A stretch of 64,000 nt of DNA, from NCBI GenBank assembly GCA_033875255.1, contig JAWZSN010000013.1:1-64000 (forward strand), read 5' to 3'. The notes under the pieces were generated by a model, which ran no database searches, was not told where the DNA came from, and saw nothing but the letters and a program-made list of their open reading frames with translations. This DNA comes from Marinimicrococcus sp033875255 (GTDB lineage: Bacteria; Pseudomonadota; Alphaproteobacteria; Geminicoccales; Geminicoccaceae). Made by a program: the position numbers and the translations under genes. This document shows, piece after piece, positions 16,876-26,204 of this stretch (position 1 is the first letter of the stretch; each line of letters starts with the position of its first letter).

Positions 16876-17408
16876 TGCGCCGCGGCAAGCGAGAGCCTAC
16901 GGCGCTGGAGCTGGCGCTGTGGCGCCACGTCGTCCGCGATGTCCACCGCCTTGCCGGCGAGGAGGAGACGCTGCCGCCGGAGCCGGCTGCGCCGGCGCCG
17001 CCGCCCGCAGCCCCGCCGCCACCCGCAGCGCCGCTCCCGCCCGTGCCGGCCACGCTGCGGCCGAAGCCGGAGCCGCGCCCCGATCCGAGCAACCTCGACC
17101 GCCGCAACTGGCAACGGCTGCAGCGCGGGCAGTACCCGCTCTCTGCCCGTCTCGACCTGCACGGCATGACCCAGGATGCTGCCTACTCGGCCCTCACGAG
17201 CTTTCTTGCGACCCAGCAGCAGCGCGGCAGCCGCTGTGTCCTGGTGATCACCGGCCGGGGCGCCCGCTCGGGCGGCGTCCTGCGCAGCATGACGCCGCGC
17301 TGGCTGGCTTCGCCGCCCAATGCCGCGCGGGTGCTGGCGCATGCGCCGGCGAGGGTCGCGCATGGCGGCGACGGCGCTCTCTACGTCCTCCTGCGCCGCC
17401 GGCGCTGA
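16875..17408 (+). CDS. Smr domain protein (MutS2-type DNA/RNA nuclease domain)
   Basis: 177 residues: an N-terminal helix, a Pro/Ala-rich linker (roughly residues 38-68) and a C-terminal Smr domain with the LDLHGMT motif, VLVITGRGARSGGVL (the TGxG motif) and a final RVAHGGDGALYVLLRRR. Stand-alone Smr proteins are structure-specific nucleases or RNA endonucleases; the target here is unknown. Coupled to lutC by TGATG, an arrangement that is likely neutral to function. Confidence 0.9.
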   Translation: MRRGKREPTALELALWRHVVRDVHRLAGEEETLPPEPAAPAPPPAAPPPPAAPLPPVPATLRPKPEPRPDPSNLDRRNWQRLQRGQYPLSARLDLHGMTQDAAYSALTSFLATQQQRGSRCVLVITGRGARSGGVLRSMTPRWLASPPNAARVLAHAPARVAHGGDGALYVLLRRRR

Positions 17409-17497
17409 GCCGGGACAAGCGGCCGCAGCCGCCGGGCTTTGCCCGCCCCGCGGCGGGCGGTACCATCGTTCGGCGATGTGAATACGGGGGCGCGAGC

Positions 17498-17938
17498 GTG
17501 GCACGGACGGAACGCGGCAGCCCGGGTGCTGTCCTGGGCATCGACGAGACTCTGATCGCCCGGGTCGTCCACGGTTTCTACGCCGACATACGGCACGATG
17601 CCGTGCTGGGCCCGGTATTCGAGCGGATCATCGGCGAGGGCTGGGACCAGCATCTGGCACGGATGGTCGATTTCTGGTCGTCCGTGCTGCTGACCACCGG
17701 ACGCTACCAGGGCAAACCCATGCTGGCGCATGCCCGGATCGAGGAGATCGACCGGGCACTGTTCGAGCGCTGGCTGGCCCTCTTCGCCGACACCGTGGCA
17801 AGACTGTGCGCGCCTGCGCAGGCCGCGCTGTTCCTCGACCGGGCGGGCCGCATCGCCCAGAGCCTTCTCTGCGGGGTCGAGATGCAGCGGCAGCTCGGTC
17901 TGGCACCCCCGCATCGCGCCAGCCCCGCCTCCGCCTGA
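17498..17938 (+). CDS. Group III truncated haemoglobin
   Basis: 146-residue globin of the 2-over-2 fold. Group III signs: VVHGFYADIR with the B10 Tyr, DPVLGPVFE-like DAVLGPVFERII, WDQHLARMVDFWSS, and MLAHARI with the proximal His. GTG at 17498 has a GGGGG run 8-12 bases upstream. Proposed roles for the family are O2/NO/peroxide handling; nothing here decides between them. It is the last gene before the 262-bp repeat array; no hairpin terminator is evident. Confidence 0.9.
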   Translation: MARTERGSPGAVLGIDETLIARVVHGFYADIRHDAVLGPVFERIIGEGWDQHLARMVDFWSSVLLTTGRYQGKPMLAHARIEEIDRALFERWLALFADTVARLCAPAQAALFLDRAGRIAQSLLCGVEMQRQLGLAPPHRASPASA

Positions 17939-17999
17939 GGTCCGGGCGGATGTCGGCGTCGTGGAACCGACTGCGGCGGACGTATGACGCAAGCTGGCC

Positions 18000-19875
18000 T
18001 GCGGCCGCGGCCGGAACATTGCGCCCTGCTTTGCCGGGGGAGGAAGCCATCTCCGCCCTTCACCCGTCCTCAACCTTCCCTCAGCTATTCTCTTGGATGG
18101 TGGAGAAGGCGGGCCCCGGAGATGAAACGGCGGCCGAGTCCCACCCCAGCAGGATCGCCGGAAGAGCTGAAGACCCGGTGAACGAGCCGACGCCGACGCC
18201 GGTCCCCGCCGACGGAGCCGCGCAAGGCGCTGCGCGCGGCTGTCTTCTATCTCCTGGTCGTGCGGCCGCGGCCGGAACATCTGGCCCTGCTTTGCCCCGG
18301 TGCGGCAGCCATCTCCGCCGTTCACCCGCCCGCAACCTTCCCTCAGCTATTCTCGCGGATGGTGGAGAGGGCGCGCCCCGAAGGTGCTGCGGCGGCGGAG
18401 TCCCATCCCAGCAGGATCGCCGGGAGAGATGAAGATCTCGTGAACGGGTCGACGCCGACGCCAGCCCCCGCCGACGGAGCCGCGCAAGGCGCTGCGGGCG
18501 GCTGGCTTCTCTCTCCTGGTCGTGTGGCCGCAGCCGGAACATTGCGCCCTGTTTTGCCGGGGGGAGGAAGCCATCTCCGCCGTTCACCCGTCCTCAACCT
18601 TCCCTCAGCTATTCTCGCGGATGGGGGAGAAGGTGCGCCTCGAAGGTACTGCGGCGGCGGAGGCCCACCCCAGCAGGATCGCCCGGAGAGATGAAGATCT
18701 CGTGAACGGGTCGACGCCGACGCCGGTCCCCGCCGACGGAGCTGCGCAAGGCGCTGCGCCCGGCTGGCTCCTCTCTCCTGGTCGTGTGGCCACGGCCGGA
18801 ACATTTCGTCCTGCTTCGCCCCGGCGCGGCAGCCAGCTCCACCGTTCACCCGTCCTCAACCTTCCCTCAGCTATTCTCGCGGATGGTGGAGCAGGCACGC
18901 CCCGAAGGTGCTGCGGCGGCGGAGTCCCACCCCAGCAGGATCGCCAGAAGAGATGAAGATCCGGTTAACGGGTCGATGCCGACGCGGGCTCCCCTCGACG
19001 GAGCCGCGCAAGGCGCTGCGCGCGGCTGTCTTCTATCTCATGGTCGTGTGGCCGCGGCCGGAACACTTGGCCCTGTTTCGCCCCGACGCGGCAGCCATCT
19101 CCGCCCTTCATCCGTCCTCAACCTTCCCTCAGGCATCCTCGCCGATGGTGGGGGAGGCGCGCCCCGGAGGCGAAACGGCGGCGGAGTCCCACCCAGCAGG
19201 ATCGCCGGGAGAGATGAAGAACCCGTGAACGGGTCGACGCCGACGCCGGCCCTCGGCGACCGAGCCGCGCAAGGCGCGGCGCGCGGCTGGCTTCTCTCTT
19301 CTGGTCGTGTGGCCACGGCCGNNNNNNNNNNNNNNNNNNNNNNNNNNNNNNNNNNNNNNNNNNNNNNNNNNNNNNNNNNNNNNNNNNNNNNNNNNNNNNN
19401 NNNNNNNNNNNNNNNCGTTCACCCGTCCTCAACCTTCCCTCAGCTATTCTCGCGGATGGTGGAGAGGGCGCGCCCCGAAGGTACTGCGGCGGCGGAGTCC
19501 CACCCCAGCAGGATCGCCGGGAGAGATGAAGAACCCGTGAACGGGCCGACGCCGACGCCGGCCCCCGGCGACCGAGCCGCGCAAGGCGCTGCGCGCGGCT
19601 GGCTTCTCTCTTCTGGTCGTGTGGCCGCGGCCGGAACATTCGCCCTGCTTCGCCCCGGCGCGGCAGCCAGTTCCGCTGTTCACCCGTCCTCAACCTTCCC
19701 TCAGCTATTCTCGCCGATGGTGGAGGAGGCGCGCCCCGGAGGTGAAACGGCGGCGGAGTCCCACCCCAGCAGGATCGCCGGAAGAGATGAAGATCTCGTG
19801 AACGGGTGGACGCCGGCGCCGGTCCTTGCCGACGGAGCCGCGCAAGGCGCTGCGCGCGGCTGGTTGTCTTTCTTG
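18000..19875. repeat. Tandem array of a 262-bp repeat, seven units
   Basis: The anchor CCGGAACA recurs at 18011, 18272, 18534, 18796, 19058, 19319 (cut by N) and 19631, i.e. every 261-262 bases except across the gap. Each unit contains, in order: GCCGCGGCCGGAACA, CGTTCACCCGTCCTCAACC, TTCCCTCAGCTATTCTCGC, GATGGTGGAG, a GCGCGCCCC box, GGAGTCCCACCCCAGCAGGA, GAGATGAAGA, GTGAACGGGTCGACGCCGAC, CAAGGCGCTGCGCGCGGCT. Because 262 is not a multiple of three, the array cannot encode a repeated protein. No hairpin with a U-tract or tRNA-like fold stands out. Confidence 0.95.
19322..19415. other. Assembly gap (94 N)
   Basis: Run of 94 N inside the sixth array unit. In the other units 44 bases lie between the flanking anchors, so the gap is 50 bases longer than one regular unit would need. 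The number of array copies in the genome is therefore uncertain. Confidence 0.99.
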
Positions 19876-20213
19876 CGGGTTGTCTGGGGCGACGGGTGGG
19901 CAGGCCATGGCGGCTACACCCAGGTTCCGGCGCCTGCCCCGCCGGCCGCTACGTGCCGCCCTGGCGGCCTGCCTGCGCACGCTTTCGGCGCGACGGCTTG
20001 GCCGTCATCGTCCTCTCCCGTGCAAGCCTCGCCGACCATGGGACAGCTACGTGCCGATGGCGGTGCGGCGGCGTGCTCCCGCCGCTGCCAACTGACAAAA
20101 ACCGGGAAAAGAAGCCGCGCGCAGCGCCTTGCGAGGCCCTGCCGTCACGAGCGGACGGCTGTCCTGCCTGCCCGCTCGGCGATGGCTTCCGCCCCCCGGT
20201 GAGCAGGGCCCCC
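19876..20213. other. Non-coding flank of the array, with one copy of a short dispersed module
   Basis: No gene recognised. Positions 20082-20142 hold the module GCTGCCAACTGAC...GAAGCCGCGCGCAGCGCC, which recurs at 26205-26268 and, inverted, near 25540-25590. Around 19905-19950 the string GGCTACACCCAGG...GCGCCTGCCC resembles the sequence at 26045-26075. Plus-strand frames here encode only Arg/Ala/Pro-rich sequence. Confidence 0.6.
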
Positions 20214-21548
20214 CTAGCGCTGCACGGAGGCCAGTGCTGCCTCCACCGCGTCGCCCAGCCGCTCGACGATCGTCCCGACGTCCGCTGGGCCGACGATGAA
20301 GGGCGGCGCCAGCAGGACGTGGTCGCCCTGCCTTCCGTCCACCGTGCCGCCCATCGGGTAGACCATGAGGCCGCGCTGCATGGCCTCGGCCTTGATCCGG
20401 GCGTTGAGCTTCAGCGCCGGATCGAAGCAGGCCTTGCTCTCGCGCTCGGCCACCAGCTCGACCGCCCGGAAGAGCCCGCGGCCGCGAATGTCCCCCACAT
20501 GCGGGTTCTGGCCCAGCCGGGCATCGAGCCGGCTCTGCAGAAGCTCGCCCATGGCGAGGACATTCTCGAGCAGGCTCTCCTCGCGCAGCGTCTCCAGCAC
20601 GGCGACGCCGGCGGCGCAGGCCACCGGGTGGCCGTTATAGGTGTGGCCGTGCATGAAGGCGCCGGAGCCCGCCAGCAGCGCGTCCATGATGCGCCGCGAG
20701 AACAGGACCGCGCCGATCGGCTGGTAGCCGGCGCCCAGCCCCTTGGCGATGGTCATGATGTCGGGGGCGATGCCCTCCTGCTCGCAGGCATGCAGCGTGC
20801 CGGTGCGCCCCATGCCGCTCATCACCTCGTCGAGGATCAGCAGCACGCCGTGGCGGTCGCAGACCTCGCGGACGCGGCGGAAATAGCCCGCTACCGGCGG
20901 CACTGCCCCGGCAGTGGCTCCCACCACCGTCTCGGCCACGAAGGCCGCCACGGTCTCGGGCCCGAGCTCCCGGATCTTCGCCTCGAGCTCGTCGGCGAGG
21001 CGTTCGCCGTAAGCCTCCTCGCTTTCTGCCTCCTCCTTGAAGCGGTAGGCAAAGCAGGGCGAGACGTGGTGCGCTTCCATCAGCAGCGGCGCGTAGGGCT
21101 CGCGGCGCCACATGTTGCCGCCCACGGCGAGCGCTCCCAGCGTGTTGCCGTGATAGCTCTGGCGGCGGGCGATGAAGTGGCGGCGCCGGGGCTGCCCGGT
21201 CTCGACGAAATACTGCCTTGCGAGCTTGAGCGCCGCCTCGACCGATTCCGAGCCGCCGCAGGTGAAGTAGACCTGGTCGATGCCGGCCGGCGCCTGCTCG
21301 ACGAGGAGATCGGCGAGCCGTTCGGCGGGCTCGCTGGTGAAAAAGCCGGTATGGGCGAACGCCAACGTTCCGGCCTGGTGCCTGATTGCCTCGACCACGC
21401 GCGGGTGGCCGTGGCCGAGGCAGGAGACGGCGGCGCCGCCTGAGGCGTCGAGGTAGGAGCGGCCGTCCTTGTCCTCGATGACGAGGCCTTGCGCGCGGAC
21501 GGCGGTGGGCGGCATGGCGCGGGCGGCTCGGTGCAGGACGTGGCTCAT
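20214..21548 (-). CDS. Class III PLP-dependent aminotransferase
   Basis: 444-residue fold-type I transaminase of the omega-amino acid/beta-alanine-pyruvate group. Key elements: YLDASGGAAVSCLGHGHP, YFTCGGSESVEAALKLARQY, SYHGNTLGALAVGG, LILDEVMSGMGRTG with the cofactor Asp, and AKGLGAGYQPIGAVL with the PLP Lys. ATG 21548 gives a family-typical N-terminus; the open frame upstream is Arg-rich noise. It is divergent from the TRAP-TAXI genes; a metabolic link (amino donor taken up by the transporter) is only inference. Substrate unknown. Confidence 0.9.
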   Translation of the reverse strand: MSHVLHRAARAMPPTAVRAQGLVIEDKDGRSYLDASGGAAVSCLGHGHPRVVEAIRHQAGTLAFAHTGFFTSEPAERLADLLVEQAPAGIDQVYFTCGGSESVEAALKLARQYFVETGQPRRRHFIARRQSYHGNTLGALAVGGNMWRREPYAPLLMEAHHVSPCFAYRFKEEAESEEAYGERLADELEAKIRELGPETVAAFVAETVVGATAGAVPPVAGYFRRVREVCDRHGVLLILDEVMSGMGRTGTLHACEQEGIAPDIMTIAKGLGAGYQPIGAVLFSRRIMDALLAGSGAFMHGHTYNGHPVACAAGVAVLETLREESLLENVLAMGELLQSRLDARLGQNPHVGDIRGRGLFRAVELVAERESKACFDPALKLNARIKAEAMQRGLMVYPMGGTVDGRQGDHVLLAPPFIVGPADVGTIVERLGDAVEAALASVQR

Positions 21549-21893
21549 GACGTGGCTCTCGGACTCTCGCTGACGGGGCGCCGACAGGAGCGCCCGGGGG
21601 GAGCGGCGGCAGGAAAGGCGGCTGCCGCGCCAGGGGCGTCGGCGCTTGGCGACAGCGCCGCCTGACCGACGCAGCCTTCTGCCGACGGCTGCGGGGGCAC
21701 CATTGCCCTGCCGCGCGCGATCGGCAAGTGACGTCAAAGGAGCCCGCTGCCGATAGCGGATGGAGCACCCCGATCATGTTGACGGGAGTTCCAACCTTTG
21801 TCACCGTATCAGGCTGCGCACCGCTCTGTTCTCGCTGCTTCGGTTCGCACGTCACTCGGCGGCTGGTCGATTTCGACAGGAGAGCCCTTTGTC
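21549..21893. other. Intergenic region between divergent aminotransferase and TAXI genes
   Basis: About 345 bases expected to hold both promoters. Visible elements: the palindrome TGACGTCA at 21729-21736 and a TTGACG at 21779-21784 oriented towards the TAXI gene, without a clear -10 at standard spacing. Nothing else recognised. Confidence 0.4.
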
Positions 21894-22868
21894 ATGAAGA
21901 TCAAAACCCTGGTTCGCGCGGGCGCAGCGGCTGTTCTGGCCACGGCCGTCTCGTCCGCCGGCGTCAACGCGCAGCAGCGCTTCGTGACGATCGGCACGGG
22001 CGGCGTCACCGGCGTCTATTACGCCGCCGGCGGCGCCATCTGCCGGCTGGTGAACAAGGACCGCAAGGAGCACGGAATCCGCTGCTCGGTCGAATCCACC
22101 GGCGGCTCGTCCTTCAACGTCAACACCATCAAGGCTGGCGAGCTCGATCTCGGCATGGCCCAGTCGGACGTCCAGTACCAGGCCCTCGAGGGCGAGGGGC
22201 CGTTCGCGGATGCGGGTCCGTGGGACAAGCTGCGCGCGGTCTTCTCGGTGCACCCCGAGCCCTTCACCGTGGTGGCCCGGCCGGACGCCGGAGTGACCAG
22301 CTTCGAGGACTTCAAGGGCAAGCGCTTCAACGTGGGAAATCCGGGCTCCGGCACCCGCGTGTCGCTCGAGCGTCTGCTCGACACGCTGGGCTGGACGCTG
22401 GCCGACTTCTCGCTCGCCGCCGAGCTCAAGGCCGACGAGCACGGTCCCGCCTTGTGCGATAACAAGATCGACGGCTTCTTCTACGGGGTCGGCCATCCCT
22501 CGGCCAACATCCAGGACCCGACCACCACCTGTGGCGCCAAGCTGGTGCCGCTCGAGGGCGAGGCGATCGACAAGCTGGTGACCGAGAATCCCTATTACGC
22601 CAAGGTGACCATCCCGGGTGGCCTCTACAACAACAATCCCGACGACACGCCAACCTACGGCGTCCTGGCGACGCTGGTAAGCTCAGCCGATGTCGACGCG
22701 GATCTCGTCTACCAGGTCGTCAAAGCGGTGTTCGAGAACTTCGACGACTTCAAGAAGCTGCACCCCGCCTTCGCCAATCTCGAGCCCGAGCACATGATCA
22801 AGGACGGCCTGACCGCGCCGCTCCATGACGGGGCCGTGAGGTACTACAAGGAAAAGGGCTGGATGTAG
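21894..22868 (+). CDS. TAXI family TRAP transporter solute-binding protein
   Basis: 324-residue periplasmic binding protein. Cleavable signal ends near SSAGVNAQQ; the mature start FVTIGTGGVTGVYYAAGGAICRL is the TAXI signature, followed by SVESTGGSSFNVNTIKAGELDLGMAQSD. ATG 21894 is preceded by AGGAG and gives the signal peptide MKIKTLVRAGAAAVLA; an earlier ATG (21798) does not. It delivers an unknown solute (often dicarboxylates or glutamate in this family) to the fused permease 24 bases downstream. Confidence 0.95.
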   Translation: MKIKTLVRAGAAAVLATAVSSAGVNAQQRFVTIGTGGVTGVYYAAGGAICRLVNKDRKEHGIRCSVESTGGSSFNVNTIKAGELDLGMAQSDVQYQALEGEGPFADAGPWDKLRAVFSVHPEPFTVVARPDAGVTSFEDFKGKRFNVGNPGSGTRVSLERLLDTLGWTLADFSLAAELKADEHGPALCDNKIDGFFYGVGHPSANIQDPTTTCGAKLVPLEGEAIDKLVTENPYYAKVTIPGGLYNNNPDDTPTYGVLATLVSSADVDADLVYQVVKAVFENFDDFKKLHPAFANLEPEHMIKDGLTAPLHDGAVRYYKEKGWM

Positions 22869-22892
22869 GGGGCCAGTGGGCGCGGGGACCGC

Positions 22893-25487
22893 ATGAGCAC
22901 GGAGCAGCGCCCGGCCGGGCAGGTCGATCTTCAAGAGCTGGTCGCAGAAGCCGATACCGGCGCGCGGGCGCCCGGCGGAGCCATCGGCCGGCTGCTCTTA
23001 TGCATCGCCGTCGCCTGGTCGCTGTTCCAGCTCTGGTACGCCTCGCCGCTGCCCTTCGTCTTCAACGTCTTCATCCTGAACGACACCCAGGCGCGCTCGA
23101 TCCACTTGGCTTTCGGCCTGTTCCTGGCCTTCATGGCCTATCCGGCGTTCCGGCGCTCGCCGCGTGACCGGGTGCCGGTGACCGACTGGGTGATGGCGCT
23201 GGCGGGCGCGTTCTGCGGCGCCTATCTCTTCCTCGCCTACGCCCAGCTGGCGACACGGCCGGGCCAGCCCACCGGCTTCGATATCGCGACCGGCCTCGCG
23301 GGCCTGCTGCTGCTCCTGGAGGCGACCCGCCGCTCGCTCGGCTTGCCCATGGTGATCGTGGCGGGCACCTTCATCGCCTACACCTTCCTCGGGCCCTACG
23401 CCCCCGAGGTAATCCAGCACAAGGGCGCTTCCCTGCAGCGCTTCGTGAGCCACCAGTGGCTCACCACCGAAGGCGTGTTCGGCGTGGCGCTGGGGGTGTC
23501 GACCAGCTTCGTCTTTCTCTTCGTTCTGTTCGGCTCGATGCTCGACCGGGCGGGCGCCGGCAACTGGATGATGCAGCTCTCGCTGGCCCTGCTGGGCCAC
23601 CTGCGCGGCGGGCCGGCCAAGGTCGCGGTGGTAGGCTCGGCCCTCAACGGCATCATCTCGGGAAGCTCGGTCTCCAACGTCGTCTCGAGCGGCATCTTCA
23701 CCATCCCGCTCATGCGCAAGACCGGCCTGCCGCCGGTCAAGGCCGGCGCGGTCGAGGCGGCCTCCTCGATCAACGGCCAGATCATGCCGCCGGTGATGGG
23801 GGCGGCCGCCTTCTTGATGGTCGAGTATGTGGGCATCCCCTACGCCCAGATCATCAAGCATGCGGCCCTGCCGGCGATCATCTCCTATCTGGCCCTCTTC
23901 TACATCGTCCATATCGAGGCCCTGAAGGTCGGCGCCGAGCCGCTGCAGCGCCTTACCGTGCGCGGGCCGAAAGACCGGCTGCTGCGCCTGGGCCTGGGCT
24001 GGAGCGGCACGATCCTGGTCGTGGTGATCCTCTATTACGGCATCCAGGCGGTGAAGGCGGTCTTCGGCGAGGCGGCCGGGCCGGTGCTGGCGGTCCTGGG
24101 CGGGGTCCTCTATCTGGGCTGCCTGTGGCTCGCCGCCGGCCATGCCGAGCTCGAGCGCGACGAGAGCGAGGGTTTCGGCGCGACGCTGCCGGACGCGTGG
24201 CCGGTTGCGCGCACCGGCCTCTACTACGTCATCCCGCTGGTAGTGCTGCTGTGGTGCCTGATGGTCGAGCAGCTCTCGCCCGGCCTCTCGGCCTTCTGGG
24301 CCACCGTCACCATCATGGGCATCCTCGTGACCCAGCGGCCGCTGCTGGCGGTGATGCGGGGCGGCGGCGGGCTTTCCGAGGCGTTCCGCGCCTCCGCCCA
24401 CGACCTGGTCGGCGGCCTCGAGGCGGGTGCCCGCAACATGATCGGCATCGCCGTGGCGGTCGGCACTGCGGGCATCGTCGTGGGTACGGTGACGCTCACC
24501 GGCCTCGGCCTGATGATGACCGACTTCGTCGAGTTCATCTCGGCCGGCAACGTCATCGTCATGCTGCTGCTCACCGCCCTGGTCTGCCTGGTCCTGGGCA
24601 TGGGCATCCCGACCACCGCCAACTACATCCTGGTGGCCACGTTGATGGCGCCGGTGATCGTCGAGCTGGGCGCCCAGGCCGGCCTCGCGATCCCGCTGAT
24701 CGCCGTGCACATGTTCGTCTTCTATTTCGGCATCATGGCCGACGTGACGCCGCCGGTAGGGCTGGCGAGCTTCGCCGCCTCGGCGATCTCCGGCGCCGAT
24801 CCTATCCGCACCGGCCTGCAGGCGAGCTTCTACAGCCTGCGCACCGCCGTCCTCCCGTTCCTGTTCATCTTCAATCCACAGATCCTGCTGGTAGATGTCG
24901 GCAACTGGCTCGAAGGGCTCCTCGTCATCGCCAGCAACATCGCCGCCATGCTGCTCTTCAGCGCCGCCACCATGAACTTCTGGCTGGTCAGGAGCCGGAT
25001 CTGGGAGACGGCGCTTCTCCTGGTGGCCACCCTCCTGCTGCTCTCCCCGGAGGTCGTCTGGAACCGGCTCTATGCCCCCACGGCCGAGCTGCCCGCCTCG
25101 GCCATTTTCAAGGTAGCGGAGGAGCTGCCGGCCAATGGCCGCCTGGTGATCCGGGTGGAGGGCCTGTCGCTCGAGGGCGACGAGGTCAGCAAGACGGTGA
25201 GCCTGCGCATCGGCGAGGCGGGGGCTGCCCGCGAGCGCATCCAGGGCACCGGCCTGATGCTGACCCAGCTCGGCGACGAGGTGCAGGTGATGGATGCCCG
25301 GTTCGGAACCCAGGCGAGCCGCCTGAAGCTCGAGCCCGGCTTCGTGATCACCGGCGTCATCGTTCCAGCCGAACGACCCTCGCCCCACTGGCTCTATCTA
25401 CCGGTGCTCGGACTCGTGGCGCTGATAGGTCTGGGCCAGCGCCGCCGCCGCGACCGCGCGGCAGCAACCCAGCCTGCGCCGGCCTGA
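22893..25487 (+). CDS. TRAP transporter permease, fused 4TM/12TM (DctQM-type) with DUF3394 tail
   Basis: 864-residue inner-membrane permease using an ion gradient. The N-terminal four-helix Q part (~30-190) is fused to the M part, which contains SALNGIISGSSVSNVVSSG, AVEAASSINGQIMPPVMGAAAF, TTANYILVATLMAPV and ADVTPPVGLASFAASAISG, hallmarks of the TAXI-linked fusion family. After about residue 725 a soluble segment (ELPANGRLVIRVEGLSLEGD ...) matches a DUF3394-type extension, followed by a last TM and a basic tail. It follows its binding protein by 24 bases. Confidence 0.95.
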   Translation: MSTEQRPAGQVDLQELVAEADTGARAPGGAIGRLLLCIAVAWSLFQLWYASPLPFVFNVFILNDTQARSIHLAFGLFLAFMAYPAFRRSPRDRVPVTDWVMALAGAFCGAYLFLAYAQLATRPGQPTGFDIATGLAGLLLLLEATRRSLGLPMVIVAGTFIAYTFLGPYAPEVIQHKGASLQRFVSHQWLTTEGVFGVALGVSTSFVFLFVLFGSMLDRAGAGNWMMQLSLALLGHLRGGPAKVAVVGSALNGIISGSSVSNVVSSGIFTIPLMRKTGLPPVKAGAVEAASSINGQIMPPVMGAAAFLMVEYVGIPYAQIIKHAALPAIISYLALFYIVHIEALKVGAEPLQRLTVRGPKDRLLRLGLGWSGTILVVVILYYGIQAVKAVFGEAAGPVLAVLGGVLYLGCLWLAAGHAELERDESEGFGATLPDAWPVARTGLYYVIPLVVLLWCLMVEQLSPGLSAFWATVTIMGILVTQRPLLAVMRGGGGLSEAFRASAHDLVGGLEAGARNMIGIAVAVGTAGIVVGTVTLTGLGLMMTDFVEFISAGNVIVMLLLTALVCLVLGMGIPTTANYILVATLMAPVIVELGAQAGLAIPLIAVHMFVFYFGIMADVTPPVGLASFAASAISGADPIRTGLQASFYSLRTAVLPFLFIFNPQILLVDVGNWLEGLLVIASNIAAMLLFSAATMNFWLVRSRIWETALLLVATLLLLSPEVVWNRLYAPTAELPASAIFKVAEELPANGRLVIRVEGLSLEGDEVSKTVSLRIGEAGAARERIQGTGLMLTQLGDEVQVMDARFGTQASRLKLEPGFVITGVIVPAERPSPHWLYLPVLGLVALIGLGQRRRRDRAAATQPAPA

Positions 25488-25683
25488 GCAAGGCCGGCCG
25501 CGACGCGCAGGCCGCAGAGCCGGTGCCCGAGGCGCGGCAGGCGAGGGGCGCGGCGCGCGGCTCCTTCTTCCTGGCCGGTGCGTCAGTTGGCGGCGGTGGA
25601 TGATCGCGCGAGCCGATCTTGTCCCCGGCCGCCGCAAGAGCATCGTTTGCCGCCAGCAGCCGACCAGCACGAGAACGATCACC

Positions 25684-25858
25684 GGGGGCAGCGCCTTGCA
25701 CCGTCCGGTCGCCAGCGGCGCGCATCCGCTGCCCGCCGGTCCACCATGTCTTCATATTTTTCCACGATCCTGCTGGCGTAGGACTCCGCCGCTGCCCCTT
25801 CTTCGGGGCGCTCGTCCTCCACCATCCGCAACTATGGCACGGGAGAGGTTGAAGAAGG
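25684..25858 (-). repeat. Single inverted copy of the 262-bp repeat core
   Basis: Read on the minus strand it gives CTTCAACC, GCGGATGGTGGAGGACGAGC, GCCCCGAAG, GCAGCGGCGGAGTCCTACGC, CAGCAGGATCGTGG, ATGAAGA and finally GTGCAAGGCGCTGC, in the same order as an array unit, with about 75-80% identity by eye over the core. It ends at the same module boundary as the array units. Confidence 0.75.
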
Positions 25859-26069
25859 ATGGACGGCCAGAGCGATCTCCGCGGGTATCGGGTGCTGCAG
25901 ACGGACGCCGCAAGCTGCCTGGCGGTTGCGGCCGACGATGGCCTGGAGCGGCGCAGGATCGTGGCTGCGGCGCCGTGCAAGGCGCTGCGCGCGGCAGGTC
26001 TTCTGTTTTTGGGCTATCGGCGGCGGCTGGCAGGTAGACTAGGGCGCCTACACCGCGGCTTCTGCACCT

Positions 26070-26200
26070 GCCCACCCCTCGTTAACCCATCCCGTGTCAT
26101 CCTCGCGGATGGTGGAGCAGGCGCGCTCCGCAGATGATGCGGCGGCGGAGTGCCACGCCAGCAGGATCGTCCGGAGAGATGAAGATCCGGTGAGCGTTCG
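26070..26200 (+). repeat. Single forward copy of the 262-bp repeat core
   Basis: Contains TCCTCGCGGATGGTGGAGCA, GGCGCGCTCCGCAGATGATG, CGGCGGCGGAGTGCCACGCC, AGCAGGATCGTCCGGAGAGA and TGAAGATCCGGTGA, matching the array unit in order. Unlike array units, it is followed by the short module in inverted orientation. Confidence 0.75.
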
Positions 26201-26204
26201 CTGC

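Noticed and set aside
18000..19875. CRISPR array
   Set aside because: Whole 262-bp units are similar; there are no short repeats separated by unique spacers, and no cas genes.
19806..20095. Basic 89-residue reading frame after the array
   Set aside because: Arg-rich composition, overlaps the dispersed module, and no similarity to a known small protein.
17986..20202. Long open frames on both strands through the 262-bp array (up to about 470 codons), suggesting a repeat protein
   Set aside because: The unit length shifts frame every copy, frames are open on both strands as expected at high GC, and the predicted peptides are Arg/Ala/Pro-rich with no family resemblance.
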